Below are positions 20,728-31,101 of a stretch of DNA of 64,000 nt, piece by piece. Origin of the DNA: Naumovozyma dairenensis CBS 421 (taxonomy: Eukaryota; Ascomycota; Saccharomycetes; Saccharomycetales; Saccharomycetaceae); assembly GCF_000227115.2 (NCBI RefSeq), contig NC_016479.1, positions 682,001 through 746,000 of the forward strand, read 5' to 3'. The notes under the pieces were generated by a model. That model was not told where the DNA came from, ran no database searches, and saw only the letters and a list, made by a program, of their open reading frames with translations. Each line of letters opens with the position of its first letter. Position 1 is the stretch's first letter. The position numbers and the translations under genes were made by a program.

Positions 20728-22233
20728 ATGATGCAATCCTTTAAATCATTACGACCATCTTCGATTGCGCCGAGACTAATCCCTTCTCTCATCTCAAAGA
20801 GAAATAAATTTACTAGCCGGTTGAGATCTCCAATCCAAGCAGGTCAACCCTTGCATGAAACTCGTCCAAACCTCTTAAAACCAGGTGAATTGACTCCTGG
20901 AATCACAGCCCTCGAATACTTCCAGAGAAGGCACGACCTCATGGGGAGGCTACCACTCAATTCGTGTTTAATCTTACAGAGTAACCAAGTAAAGTATGCT
21001 TCTGGTGCTGTCTTTTACCCTTTTCAACAAGATAATGATTTTTATTATTTGACGGGTTGGAATGAGCCAGATTCTATAATGATATTGGAAAGAACTCGTA
21101 AAGATGAGACTATATTTCATATGATAACACCACCTAAAGACGCATTTGCTGAACAATGGGAAGGTTTCAGAACAGGTGAAAAAGGCGTCAAAGATATATT
21201 TAATGCAGATGGGAGTTGCTCAAATTCTATAGCTGAATGGCCTTCGTATCTGGAAAAGATCTTGAAAAGAAATGATACCGTTTACTTTGATAAGCAAATG
21301 ATCAAGAATTCTAGTCATAACCCTGCTCATCACAAACAAATATGTACTGTGTTGCAGATAAATAATAAGCTAGATCGATTGAAAACTGATGCAAGAGAAA
21401 TTATTGCGGAGATGAGAAAGATTAAATCAGATGCTGAACTTAGAGTGATGAGAAGAGCTGGCCAAATTTCAGGAAGAAGCTACAATCAAGCTTTCGGTCG
21501 AAGATTCCGAAACGAGCGTACTTTACATTCTTTCCTCGAGTATAAGTTCGTATCCGGCGGGTGTGATAAGTCAGCATATATACCGGTAGTAGCATCAGGA
21601 TCGAACTCATTATGCATTCATTATACCAGTAATAATGATGTGATGTATGATGATGAAATGGTTCTGGTAGATGCATCTGGGGCACTGGGTGGGTATTGTT
21701 CTGACATTTCGAGAACATGGCCTGTTAATGGGGAGTTCACTGAACCTCAAAAAGACTTATATTCCGCTGTTTTAAATGTTCAAAGAAAATGTATCCAACT
21801 TTGTAAAGCCTCTAATAACTATTCCTTACAGGATATTCATAATAAAAGTATGGAATATATGAAGGAGGAATTGCTTAACTTGGGAATTCCAAATGCGGGA
21901 AATTGGGAAGTAGATAAATTATATCCTCATTACATCGGCCATAATTTGGGGCTAGATGTGCATGACGTGCCACAAGTGTCGAGATTTGAGCCATTAAAGC
22001 CAGGACAAGTTATTACAATCGAGCCTGGTTTATATATTCCTAATGATACTCAATTTCCAGATTATTTCAGAAATGTTGGCATTAGAATTGAAGATGATAT
22101 TGCTATTCATGAAAATAGTTTTACTAATTTGACAATAGAAGCAGTAAAGGAACTACCAGACCTGGAATCAGTAATGACTGGTGGGTCTATGACAAAAATG
22201 GACGAAGATGTTATCTCTCCATTAGACTTGTAA
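20728..22233 (+). CDS. ICP55: Icp55, mitochondrial intermediate-cleaving aminopeptidase
   Basis: This M24B (aminopeptidase P-like) enzyme removes one residue from mitochondrial proteins after MPP cleavage, stabilising them under the N-end rule. The first in-frame ATG is 20728 and gives about 501 aa (about 511 in S. cerevisiae), with a Ser/Arg-rich presequence. Family text is dense: AGQPLHETRP, GELTPGITALEY, ASGAVFYPFQQDNDFYYLTGWNEP. The dinuclear metal ligands are visible: Asp in LVDASGALGG and CSDISRTWP, His in HYIGHNLGLDVHD, Glu in TIEPGLYIP and in VGIRIEDD. The frame is open upstream to a TTG at 20647. Confidence 0.95.
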   Translation: MMQSFKSLRPSSIAPRLIPSLISKRNKFTSRLRSPIQAGQPLHETRPNLLKPGELTPGITALEYFQRRHDLMGRLPLNSCLILQSNQVKYASGAVFYPFQQDNDFYYLTGWNEPDSIMILERTRKDETIFHMITPPKDAFAEQWEGFRTGEKGVKDIFNADGSCSNSIAEWPSYLEKILKRNDTVYFDKQMIKNSSHNPAHHKQICTVLQINNKLDRLKTDAREIIAEMRKIKSDAELRVMRRAGQISGRSYNQAFGRRFRNERTLHSFLEYKFVSGGCDKSAYIPVVASGSNSLCIHYTSNNDVMYDDEMVLVDASGALGGYCSDISRTWPVNGEFTEPQKDLYSAVLNVQRKCIQLCKASNNYSLQDIHNKSMEYMKEELLNLGIPNAGNWEVDKLYPHYIGHNLGLDVHDVPQVSRFEPLKPGQVITIEPGLYIPNDTQFPDYFRNVGIRIEDDIAIHENSFTNLTIEAVKELPDLESVMTGGSMTKMDEDVISPLDL

Positions 22234-22595
22234 ATATTAGCTAATCACTATTGCTGATTTATATAACCAAAAAGTAAAATTATATTCGATAAGACATTAC
22301 AACTATACAAGAAGGAAGATCACAGCCTCAATGCCCAATTGGTTATGTTTCCCTCTTTAGTTTTGTATTTATTTTTGGTATATTGAAGCTAAAGTTTGAT
22401 TTCTTTCTCGAAAGGCGAAAGGAAAATTTAGATAGAGAAAAGTAAATATACCAAACTGAAAGGGAACAATGATAAATAGCATTAGTGGAAAAGATATGGC
22501 AAGTAGACAGCAATTAATATCGATAAAAGCAAGGCTTAGGAGATAAATGGAAATATAGAGGTTTTTATATTCTTAACATATAACAAGCTAGGTAC
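22234..22595. other. ICP55-MRX1 spacer
   Basis: A short A/T-rich spacer holding the ICP55 3' end and the MRX1 promoter. Nothing else recognised. Confidence 0.65.
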
Positions 22596-24542
22596 ATGCT
22601 AAAATCAAGGATCCAATGTCAGTCTCGTAAATTCCATGTCTTATCGATAGTGAATTCTCAAATCAAAACTAAGCTTCGACGTTTCGAGGAGCATGGTACT
22701 TTGAAAAGGAAGACAGGAAGAGAGCTGCTAAATTACGAGCAGAAGAAACGAAATAAACTGAAAAAATTGCAAAAGACAGCATACCCAAAGGACCAAGCTC
22801 TTCATATTCTTCGAAAGAACTATTCTCTTTCTAAAGTAAAAAATCTGGAACCTTTCAGGATAGGGCCCACATCCCAATCGGATTTAAAATTTTTATCCTT
22901 AACTAAAGATAAAAGGTTATTATATACTATTCTAGGTGTTAATGGTGAACAGTTACGAGATGCCCATCTGATAAATAATGACGTTAAAAAGTTTCTACAA
23001 CGTGGGCAAATAGAAAAAGCTATCTTCTTAACTAGGATTGCAAAACATAGAGGATCAGCGGGCATGAATACTATTATGGAATATTATCTACATACTTTGA
23101 AACAAGCACAAACAGCATGGGAATTATATAATTGGCGTAAGAAATGGGGTATTCCTTTAAATGAATATTCAAATACCATCTTATTTAAAGGGTTGGCAGA
23201 GCAAGAAAACCGAATATCTAGTAAGACTGGGAATTCAATTCTAAAAATTATTGAACAGAAACGGGATAGTGGTGAATTAAATCAAATTGAATTTAATGCA
23301 GCTCTTGGGGCATTATCAAATTGTATTGATATCACAAATGTATTCAAACTTTATGAGATGAAAATAGATGGTATTAGACGAGATAGTATCACGTTTCTTT
23401 GGATGTTACGTGCATGTTCAAGGGTTAAGGCAGAAAACTTATTCGTAGAATTAATCAATGGTCTACTAAAGAAAATACCACCTCGTGTCATAGACGAGAA
23501 ATTACTGTTTGAGTTTTGCAAGGCTTTACATTCCAAGAAAGAATTTAAAGATATAAAAAAGTCAACATTATATGCACTCAATGAATATTTCGAGTTACCA
23601 GAGGAGCTTGTTATTAAAAGGAAGCCGAGTGAGATGATTAAACTACAACCCTTGTCTCACTGGAATATTGCTGAACGCTATCCACTAAACAGGCACGTTG
23701 TGGGTTTATTTGTAGAGGCGTGTATGGAACAAAAAGAATACAGGATGATCATCAATTGGTGGCTACAGTTGATATCTGGTCCAAATGAAAATAGAAATAA
23801 GCTACTTGATCTTCCAATTATCCACATTGTCATGGAAGCACTTATCCAAGGACATCCAACTACTTGTGCCAATGAGTGTTTGCAAGCGTTTGAGATCGTT
23901 AAAATGTTACCTTCTATTCCGGCATCTAGACACACTCTAAAGCTAATGTATAAATCTTTTGAGAAACAGGCAATAAGGTCATACACAAACAAGGAAGAAG
24001 AAAGAGCCAACGAACTTCTTAAGTTGTGCCAGGGGTTTATTACTAATTCAGAGGCTCGATACTCTGAGAAGTTCAAGGGAAAAGTTTACCCCAAGCAGGT
24101 ATGGCAATATTTATTCCCAATTATACGGAACGTCAATGTCTACGGCCTACTTACGAAACAGAATACAATGGCAATTCTAACAGAGTTTCTGAAAACCCTA
24201 ATTATAGGCGACTTTACGCAGTATGATGATACGGAAAAGATAAAGTCTAAACAAAAGTTCCTGTACCTAGAGGCTAGCAGATTTATTTTTGCTATTTTTG
24301 GTGGAATTAAAATTCCTGATTATAACTCTGAAAAACAAGCTTATACCAAAGAAGAAAACGATCTCTTTCAATTGAGACGACTTTTATTAAAATTGAGGGC
24401 TACGCTGTTAGAATTTGTTGAACACTTAGAGAAAGAGAACATAACTAGTTCTCATTCAAGAGAAGTTGCCAATAAGTTATCTCATAGAATAGACGACTTA
24501 GCACGCACTATTTATACTAAACTTGTAGCATCTAAGGCCTAA
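22596..24542 (+). CDS. MRX1: Mrx1, mitochondrial gene-expression (PPR-like) protein
   Basis: This corresponds to YER077C/MRX1, a mitochondrial protein of the organellar gene-expression network. The 648-aa product (about 688 in S. cerevisiae) is very basic at the N-terminus, consistent with mitochondrial import. It consists mainly of helical hairpins of pentatricopeptide type (for example NTIMEYYLHTLKQAQTAWEL, NEYSNTILFKGLAEQEN, EFNAALGALSNCIDITNVFK). No enzymatic motif is visible. Assignment rests on position (ICP55-MRX1-tRNA-Ala-PTP3, as YER078C-YER075C) and general character, not on a recognised signature. Confidence 0.8.
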   Translation: MLKSRIQCQSRKFHVLSIVNSQIKTKLRRFEEHGTLKRKTGRELLNYEQKKRNKLKKLQKTAYPKDQALHILRKNYSLSKVKNLEPFRIGPTSQSDLKFLSLTKDKRLLYTILGVNGEQLRDAHLINNDVKKFLQRGQIEKAIFLTRIAKHRGSAGMNTIMEYYLHTLKQAQTAWELYNWRKKWGIPLNEYSNTILFKGLAEQENRISSKTGNSILKIIEQKRDSGELNQIEFNAALGALSNCIDITNVFKLYEMKIDGIRRDSITFLWMLRACSRVKAENLFVELINGLLKKIPPRVIDEKLLFEFCKALHSKKEFKDIKKSTLYALNEYFELPEELVIKRKPSEMIKLQPLSHWNIAERYPLNRHVVGLFVEACMEQKEYRMIINWWLQLISGPNENRNKLLDLPIIHIVMEALIQGHPTTCANECLQAFEIVKMLPSIPASRHTLKLMYKSFEKQAIRSYTNKEEERANELLKLCQGFITNSEARYSEKFKGKVYPKQVWQYLFPIIRNVNVYGLLTKQNTMAILTEFLKTLIIGDFTQYDDTEKIKSKQKFLYLEASRFIFAIFGGIKIPDYNSEKQAYTKEENDLFQLRRLLLKLRATLLEFVEHLEKENITSSHSREVANKLSHRIDDLARTIYTKLVASKA

Positions 24543-24949
24543 AGAACACCAACCAATCCTGTAAATAATATGCTACCAAGAGATTTCCTTCACCTTTGAT
24601 AAACATGATACTTTTCTCCGAATACTTTAATATCATTTATATATATTCTACGTAAAACAATATATATACTAGAAGAATATTAAATTGTGATAATTTTACT
24701 TTACTTCTTTGGACATAATATTGATGTTATCGTCAGAGTACGATTTACTAGAGCTTCCTTCTAAACTTGTGATTGCAAAGTTATTAAAATATAAGCAAGC
24801 TAACGTTCATTGTGTAAGCTACAAATCTTATATCAATGGATTAGCGACAAATCGTTCACCTATTCTAGAGTCGTTTAAGCTATTTTCATGTTAACAACGG
24901 TTTCATGTTAACAAGGTATTCTAATGATCTCATAAATTTCAGATTATTT
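24543..24949. other. MRX1-tRNA-Ala spacer
   Basis: The position corresponds to where YER076C lies in S. cerevisiae, but only a 56-codon frame from an ATG at 24724 is present, with no recognisable similarity. It is treated as non-coding. A direct repeat of TTTCATGTTAACAA occurs at 24884-24913. Confidence 0.5.
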
Positions 24950-25022
24950 GGGCACATGGCGCAGTTGGTAGCGCGCTTCCCTTGCAAGGAAGAGGTCATC
25001 GGTTCGATTCCGGTTGCGTCCA
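24950..25022 (+). tRNA. tA(UGC): tRNA-Ala (anticodon UGC), copy 1
   Basis: This is a 73-nt cloverleaf with the alanine identity pair G3:U70 in the acceptor stem, anticodon loop CTTGCAA (TGC) and T-arm with GGTTCGATTCC. No intron. A T7 run at 25034-25040 is a good Pol III terminator. It is identical base for base to the copy at 27454-27526, while flanks differ. It sits between MRX1 and PTP3, a place where S. cerevisiae also carries a tRNA-Ala(UGC) as I recall. Confidence 0.97.
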
Positions 25023-25992
25023 TTCACAATTGATTTTTTTGGTGACAAACCCCCTGATAATACAATGTATGTAACGAAGTGCCTTGCTGTTCTTGTGGGA
25101 TTAAACAGTTACTGAACATTCTTGTCTTTCCTTTTCAATTTATTTTATTGACTTAATATAAAGAAATACTTGAAAATCAGACCGGTAATTCAAACAGTTC
25201 GCTTTTATATTATTAAGCAGAACCATGCTTTGAAAATTTGTTGGGATATTTGAAAGTTCTTAATAAAAGGTAACGGTTTAACATAGCCCAGATCTTCCTA
25301 AGCGGTTAAAAATGAATACCCGAGGAAGATGCTGCTTGTTCTATCCCCTGTCCGATAAGGAATCCAATAATTATCCTCCCAGCAAATAATCTAAGGCTAC
25401 ATCTCGTTACCTCAATCTCTTCCTTTCTATTTTCAATGAAGGTGTATCAATTGGCTTCTGCTTCAAAGACTGTAGGTAATCTACCTACGATAAAGTAATA
25501 GTATTACTAGGTATCAGAATAGCCGAAGCACTTTGTTTCCTGTTCCTCAAACATTAATATAGCCAACTAATATAGAGGAAGACCAGGTTTATAATTTTAA
25601 TTATCATTTAAATTAAAACCTACAATTAGAACACAGGAATATAATATATTACTAGAATATTAATATACCTGGACTCATTTGTCAAGAACTTTCCTTGAAG
25701 GAAAAATCCTCGTTTAGCCTTATTGAATATATATAAAACTTAAGTGACCTAAAATAAAACTACAGCCGAAAAAATAAGTCAGGGAAAGACTGAAGATTGT
25801 AGCGACAGATGATGTTAACCACCGAGTATTTGACAAAAGTGAACTGGTTCTGAGATGCAGACAGAAAAAGATGAAGCACGATGCATTGGAATGTCCTTTC
25901 CTAATTTTCGATGTATTTGACAAGAATGCTTACAAATTAATTGCTCCTAATTGTACTCAAAAAAAGATACTTCTAATAGCACGAAACTAAAA
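25023..25992. other. Gene-free A/T-rich flank of the retroelement region
   Basis: No credible coding frame. The 25720-25923 reverse frame is short and featureless. Probably worn LTR sequence, but I could not anchor repeats here. Confidence 0.45.
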
Positions 25993-26105
25993 GGAGGATA
26001 TTAATTTACTCTCGTTACACTTCATAATTAACACAATCTTAATCTAGATTGGAATCTTTCACGTATACTAATACAGGATTAACAGGAACTGCTGATTCCG
26101 AACGG
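25993..26105 (+). repeat. Direct repeat, left copy (LTR-like)
   Basis: About 113 bp aligned with 26621-26734. Shared blocks in order are GAGGATATTAA.TTACTCT, ACTTCATA, TCTTAATCTA, ATGGAATCTT/TTGGAATCTT, TAACAGGA and CTG.TTCCGA. Diverged copies 628 bp apart suggest nested or degraded LTRs. Confidence 0.6.
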
Positions 26106-26620
26106 TAACCAGTAATTAAGTAAGAACACAAACATTAAAATCACAACAACGTGACCATGAATTAATAAACTCGCAACAATTACACTGAAGACACAGCCAG
26201 TCTCAGCATCATATATTTAATAAATTCGTGTACGTAGTAGCGGTGTTGGTGACTGCTCGACAATATTCTAGATAAAGGTACTATTAATATTCTATGGTAA
26301 AGGATTAGACATCCAGCTTGGTACAACGTATTCTATAACAGACACGAACTGAATACCCAAATATGGAAGGAACGCGAGTGAGTAACAGCACGACGCGACG
26401 CGATTGATGAACACCAAACTAGTCAATCAATTCATATACCAACGATAAAATTATGATCTCGTATTATCTATTCCACCATCGACAAGAATATAAATAGCCC
26501 CATAACTCGAAGTATCGATTTCTCTTTCTCCTGTTATTATTTTTATATTATTATTTTTTACATACATTTTATTTGCTATTTATTTTTAATAAAAACCGAA
26601 CTCTTTTACATACATTAAAA
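26106..26620. other. Sequence between the direct repeats
   Basis: A/T-rich DNA with no coding frame. It may be the remainder of the left LTR plus old flanking sequence. Confidence 0.4.
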
Positions 26621-27453
26621 CGAGGATATTAAATTACTCTTATAATACTTCATATTTAGCAACTAATCTTAATCTACAATGGAATCTTACAACTATAATA
26701 TAACAGGACTAACTGGAAACGCTGCTTCCGAGCGTAGCTCAACTTGGCTGATAACTAACGACTCATAATTCCGTGACAGTATTTACTCAATTAATAATAA
26801 AATAAACATACTTCCTTGTGACACCTGGAGATAAAGTCAATACTTCGTTATACTGATCGGATATCCTTCAAAAGGATGTAGTAAAATGAACTTTGAAGAT
26901 TGGACTTTACTATCCGTGAATGAGGTCACGGATACTAGGCATCCTTTGCCGACACCGCGGATATTAGATATCCGTGATAGAGGTCGCGGATGGTATATCG
27001 TCAGATCAAAGAGGGTCCATAGTCTGTGTTTAGTTAGACTAACAAGAAGTAGAATCGAGATCTTCAGTACGGAATTATCCTATTAGATAGCGTAATCCTG
27101 CAGGGTGTGTACGAGCTCTGAGAGAGTCGTAACAACTGCGTCAAGTATTAGATACTTTCTGAAACAAGGGGTTGCGTCAAAGTCTTGAGAAGATCCAAGA
27201 TCCTTCTAGGGGATATATATAAGAGGCAAGGATATCTTATATCCTGCATATGTAGTTTATGTAATAACATAGAACTATGTAACGAACGAACGACGAAGGA
27301 ACTAAGTAATTAAGTACTTTAATAAACACATTCAAACCTTTCAACAACGACAACAAAATGAACAACAATCAAGATATTCACAACAATTTGTCTGACGACG
27401 TAGTCATGTCTGATGATGTCCCCAACGCCTTTACTACAAAGGAAGAAAATTAT
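26621..27453 (+). mobile_element. Ty/copia-like 5' end remnant: LTR plus gag start, cut off at tRNA-Ala
   Basis: Left to right: the direct repeat (26621-26734), the block shared with the tRNA-Ile LTR fragment (26745-26872), a TATA-like GATATATATAAGAG at about 27212-27225, then an A/C-rich leader ending CAACAAA before ATG 27358. The frame from this ATG starts MNNNQDIHNN and continues with an acidic LSDDVVMSDDVPNAF segment, resembling the N-terminus of Ty1-type Gag, encoded at the LTR end in Ty1. The sequence stops being element-like at the tRNA. No protease, integrase, reverse transcriptase or RNase H follows, so it is a solo or truncated LTR unit. Confidence 0.55.
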
Positions 27454-27526
27454 GGGCACATGGCGCAGTTGGTAGCGCGCTTCCCTTGCAAGGAAGAGGT
27501 CATCGGTTCGATTCCGGTTGCGTCCA
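27454..27526 (+). tRNA. tA(UGC): tRNA-Ala (anticodon UGC), copy 2
   Basis: Identical over 73 nt to 24950-25022, with G3:U70 and anticodon TGC. A T7 run follows at 27539-27545. The gag-like frame starting at 27358 runs in frame straight through the tRNA gene and stops at a TAA at 27529-27531. Confidence 0.97.
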
Positions 27527-27989
27527 ATTAAAATTTAATTTTTTTCTGGTTTTTCTTCGAGAATGTTTTTTACATATACTCCAATTGCTCGGGGATTTTT
27601 ACTGGGAGGGCAATTCTTCGAGAGAAACGGCTGGAGGGAGAGAAATTACGTATTTCAAGAAAAAAAATTAGTTTACATAAACAAAATACGTAACTACGCT
27701 TACGGTACGATGGATGAAGTAAGAAAAACGAAGGATTTTTTTTATCGTTTCAGCTTCTTCAGTTGCCAGCAACAGCCTTGTTCAAGGAAATACCTTGCAT
27801 TCACTAATAGTCGTTTAACCACTGCTGTAGTTTCTTTGTTCAAAAGGAAGGTAGAAATAACATTATCGTATTTACAAGACGGTCTTTCTCAAGGTTACAT
27901 ATATTCTCGTCTTCGGAACCAAAGATTTATTTTGACAGGAAATTACATAAGCAAATAGGAAAAGATCTCCAGAATAATCGAGTTGTAAG
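27527..27989. other. tRNA-Ala-PTP3 spacer
   Basis: PTP3 upstream region. A 131-codon frame (27563-27958) opens from an ATG but its composition is random-looking and overlaps the promoter. No feature recognised. Confidence 0.5.
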
Positions 27990-30806
27990 ATGTCATTCTC
28001 TTCCGATAATGGCTTTATGAATTCTGCCTTTTCTACATCCGATGGAAGTTTTACGTCAGAGGAAATGGAAAGTGACGTCAAAACATTGCCAATATTCCCA
28101 AACTCACCTTTAGACACAAAAATAAATACAAGTATATTTGCAAGTCCCTCTAATACATACCCTTCGCCCACAAGGACTTCGCCCCTTAGTCAGGGACAGT
28201 CTAATCAAACTCCATCTTTAGCAGCATCTACACATCAGATCTTTAAATCTAAAGAGAAAATGATTTCAAAACCAAAAAACTGTACATTAATTACAGCAGT
28301 GGAGGCAGGAAAAATCATTGAGTCAACTACAATACAGGATGAGTTATTAATTTTGGACCTACGGCCATTTACAGATTATTCTAAGTCATGTATTAGGAGT
28401 GCCATCCATATTTGTTTACCTTCAACTCTCTTAAGAAGAAAGAACTTTACTCTTGATAAATTGATCGAAAACCTAACCCCACTGGAGCAGAATGTATTAA
28501 GCGAGAAATGTGCGAAGAACAATTTGAAAATTATACTATATGATAATGTTGCAAACCAAAGAGATGATTCAATATCAACGGCATGTAATGGGATTATCAT
28601 AAAGCTTTCAAATTACCAAGAAGCAAATAATATTAAATATAACATTTCAATTCTGGCCTCCGGGTTCCGCCAATTCGAACTTTTGTTTCCAGGATTAGTT
28701 AGCTTCAATATTTTACCAATAGATCACCAAGCAAGTGTTAAACACGCCGAAATGAACCTCAGCTTACAAATGCCTAACTCAAAGAATACCGGCCCAAACA
28801 TATCCCGCCCTTCTGCATGCATTAGTTCAAAGGATCCGAATGCAGGTATGAATAATTATGGTTCTCCCGTATCATCATCATCTCCACTCTCTGCACTTTT
28901 CAAATTTCAACTACCTCCTCCACCTGCCACTCCAAGTACTTTATTCAAATTCGCTCAAAACGAAGAAGTCATGAACTTAGAATCATATCTCAGTGCTGTC
29001 AATATTAAGGAAGAACACGAACGTCTACAATCACAAAAGAATGATTACAATATTCCTTTAGATACGTTTGAATTTCCTAAACGATCATACCCAACAACTT
29101 CTAATTCAATACATGCTTCACCATCTACAGTAAGAGCAAGATCTACATTAGATAAATATAAAGATAAATTGGCAGTTCAAATAAAGTTCGAAGAATTTTT
29201 AAATGAATTTAGAGAGCATACTAGTAACGAAGATTTTGACCAAATAGTACCCAAATGGTATCAAAATTTAATGCAAAGACGTAAAATCCAATTCATCTCA
29301 CAATATCAAAAATTAGATCTTTTAGAGAGAAGAAGATTAAATAATTCGTTATCTAGTCGGAAAAAGAACAGAAAATTTATGATTAATTATGAAGGGGCCC
29401 ATAATGGAAATTTAACTACTTCTTCATCAAGTAGTACAAGTGAGGTCACTGAAAAGGACTTCGTTTTTACGAAGCCTTCTTCCGGAAATTACTTTACCAA
29501 TGAAGAAACAGCACCATTACCGAAAAGATCGTATTCTCAACCAAATTGTGGGGTATTGAATAAAGAAAAATGGCTTTGCACTATAGATTCCGATGAAGAT
29601 TCCGATGATGATAAAGTTGAGATATCCTCTGGTTTAGAACTAGGCTTTAAAAATAGATATAAAGATATATTTCCCTATGAACATTCAAGAGTAGTTTTGA
29701 AAAAGAGATCTGTATCTTCAATATCGGCAATGTTCTCCTCAAAATCAACGAACTCATCTCCATTACCCTTCACGTCTGCTACTAGGAAAAAGAATAACAC
29801 AATTGATGCTACAGACCAGGACACGAGCGATGAAAATACAGACATATCAGAAAATTATATCAATGCTAACTACTTAAAGCTACCGGAACTTGCTCTACGT
29901 CATGAACTATTGTCAGAATATGGTAATAAGAATTCTGAGGTGCAATTTCCAGAAAATGTGCAATATATCGCCACACAAGCACCAATGCAATCAACGATCG
30001 ATGATTTCTTCACTTGTATACTGAACAATAATGTCCCATTGATTATATCATTAACGAATGATATTGAAAGCGGTGTTGAAAAATGTTTCAGATATTGGAA
30101 AGATGCAAAATACAATGACGTTGAAATAGAATTGTTAGAAGAAGTAGACGTATCTTCAGCAATGAAACCTGATGATGTTGCTGCCAAAGACATGTATACT
30201 TTCGATGATGATGGTGGTGTAATATTGAGAAGAATTCGAATTATATACAATATTGATCAATCCTTCGAAACGCTCCAATTACAAATTAAAGACTGGCCTG
30301 ATTTAGGCACCTTAAATCCATTAGCTATCCTCAAATCACTATTCTTGAAACATGCAATCCTTAACCGATTAATTGAAAACAATATCTCTTCAAAAGATCA
30401 AGATGATATGCTGGAAAATAAATTATTAACTATATTGGTTCATTGCTCAGCTGGTTGTGGTAGGACAGGTACCTGGTGTACAATTGACTCCATAATGACT
30501 AATTTAGAGAAATTCGATTTATTACAAAATGACTGTGACTTGACAAATGGGAAGCTGTTTGATCCCATCTCATGGACTATAAATACATTTAGAAAACAAA
30601 GAATATCAATGGTTCAAAATATAAATCAGTTCCTAAGTATTTATGATTGTTTACTTTGCTTTTTCAAGTTGAAATTCAACGATACTAGACCAAGGACTCA
30701 TGGCGAGGAGTCGTTTAGCAGCATAGTGTCTCAAGCAGCCAAGCTAGATATTGTATCAAGATTTGTTAACAGTAAGAGAACGGAAGTACGACCTTTATTT
30801 GCATGA
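27990..30806 (+). CDS. PTP3: Ptp3, tyrosine-specific phosphatase with rhodanese-like domain
   Basis: Ptp3 dephosphorylates the MAP kinases Hog1 and Fus3 on phosphotyrosine. The 938-aa protein (about 928 in S. cerevisiae) has a Ser/Thr/Pro-rich N-terminus. A rhodanese/CH2-like substrate-docking domain at about 105-235 (LLILDLRPFTDYSKSCIRSA) lacks a catalytic cysteine in the expected loop. A long low-complexity linker follows, then the PTP domain at about 600-915. The active site VHCSAGCGRTGT is near residues 817-828, and a WPDLG loop supplies the general acid. QxxxM(V)Q appears as QRISMVQ near the end. The start is the first ATG. It is convergent with YOS1, as YER075C-YER074W-A. Confidence 0.95.
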   Translation: MSFSSDNGFMNSAFSTSDGSFTSEEMESDVKTLPIFPNSPLDTKINTSIFASPSNTYPSPTRTSPLSQGQSNQTPSLAASTHQIFKSKEKMISKPKNCTLITAVEAGKIIESTTIQDELLILDLRPFTDYSKSCIRSAIHICLPSTLLRRKNFTLDKLIENLTPLEQNVLSEKCAKNNLKIILYDNVANQRDDSISTACNGIIIKLSNYQEANNIKYNISILASGFRQFELLFPGLVSFNILPIDHQASVKHAEMNLSLQMPNSKNTGPNISRPSACISSKDPNAGMNNYGSPVSSSSPLSALFKFQLPPPPATPSTLFKFAQNEEVMNLESYLSAVNIKEEHERLQSQKNDYNIPLDTFEFPKRSYPTTSNSIHASPSTVRARSTLDKYKDKLAVQIKFEEFLNEFREHTSNEDFDQIVPKWYQNLMQRRKIQFISQYQKLDLLERRRLNNSLSSRKKNRKFMINYEGAHNGNLTTSSSSSTSEVTEKDFVFTKPSSGNYFTNEETAPLPKRSYSQPNCGVLNKEKWLCTIDSDEDSDDDKVEISSGLELGFKNRYKDIFPYEHSRVVLKKRSVSSISAMFSSKSTNSSPLPFTSATRKKNNTIDATDQDTSDENTDISENYINANYLKLPELALRHELLSEYGNKNSEVQFPENVQYIATQAPMQSTIDDFFTCILNNNVPLIISLTNDIESGVEKCFRYWKDAKYNDVEIELLEEVDVSSAMKPDDVAAKDMYTFDDDGGVILRRIRIIYNIDQSFETLQLQIKDWPDLGTLNPLAILKSLFLKHAILNRLIENNISSKDQDDMLENKLLTILVHCSAGCGRTGTWCTIDSIMTNLEKFDLLQNDCDLTNGKLFDPISWTINTFRKQRISMVQNINQFLSIYDCLLCFFKLKFNDTRPRTHGEESFSSIVSQAAKLDIVSRFVNSKRTEVRPLFA

Positions 30807-31101
30807 AAGGGTAGATTGTGTCCGAACAAAAGGGATAAATTTAACATATGTCCCATATATCATATTGAATTCAATTGAAAATGTATATATTCATTATGAG
30901 TGGTGTTATATATGTAATATATATATACTGATAATATTTTAGTGACTTTTTGGAAGAAATATGCATCACCTAGTTTCAGTATTCATGAATATTTTATGCT
31001 GCCTAATTAGAGAACGCGTTTGTAAGATTGCGACACCAAGTCCGCCAATGTCAATCTTTCCATGCTGAGACTAACTATTTACGATCCAGATGGATCAATA
31101 A

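Noticed and set aside
24724..24894. 56-codon frame at the expected position of YER076C
   Set aside because: Far shorter than the S. cerevisiae gene, and no similarity I can recognise.
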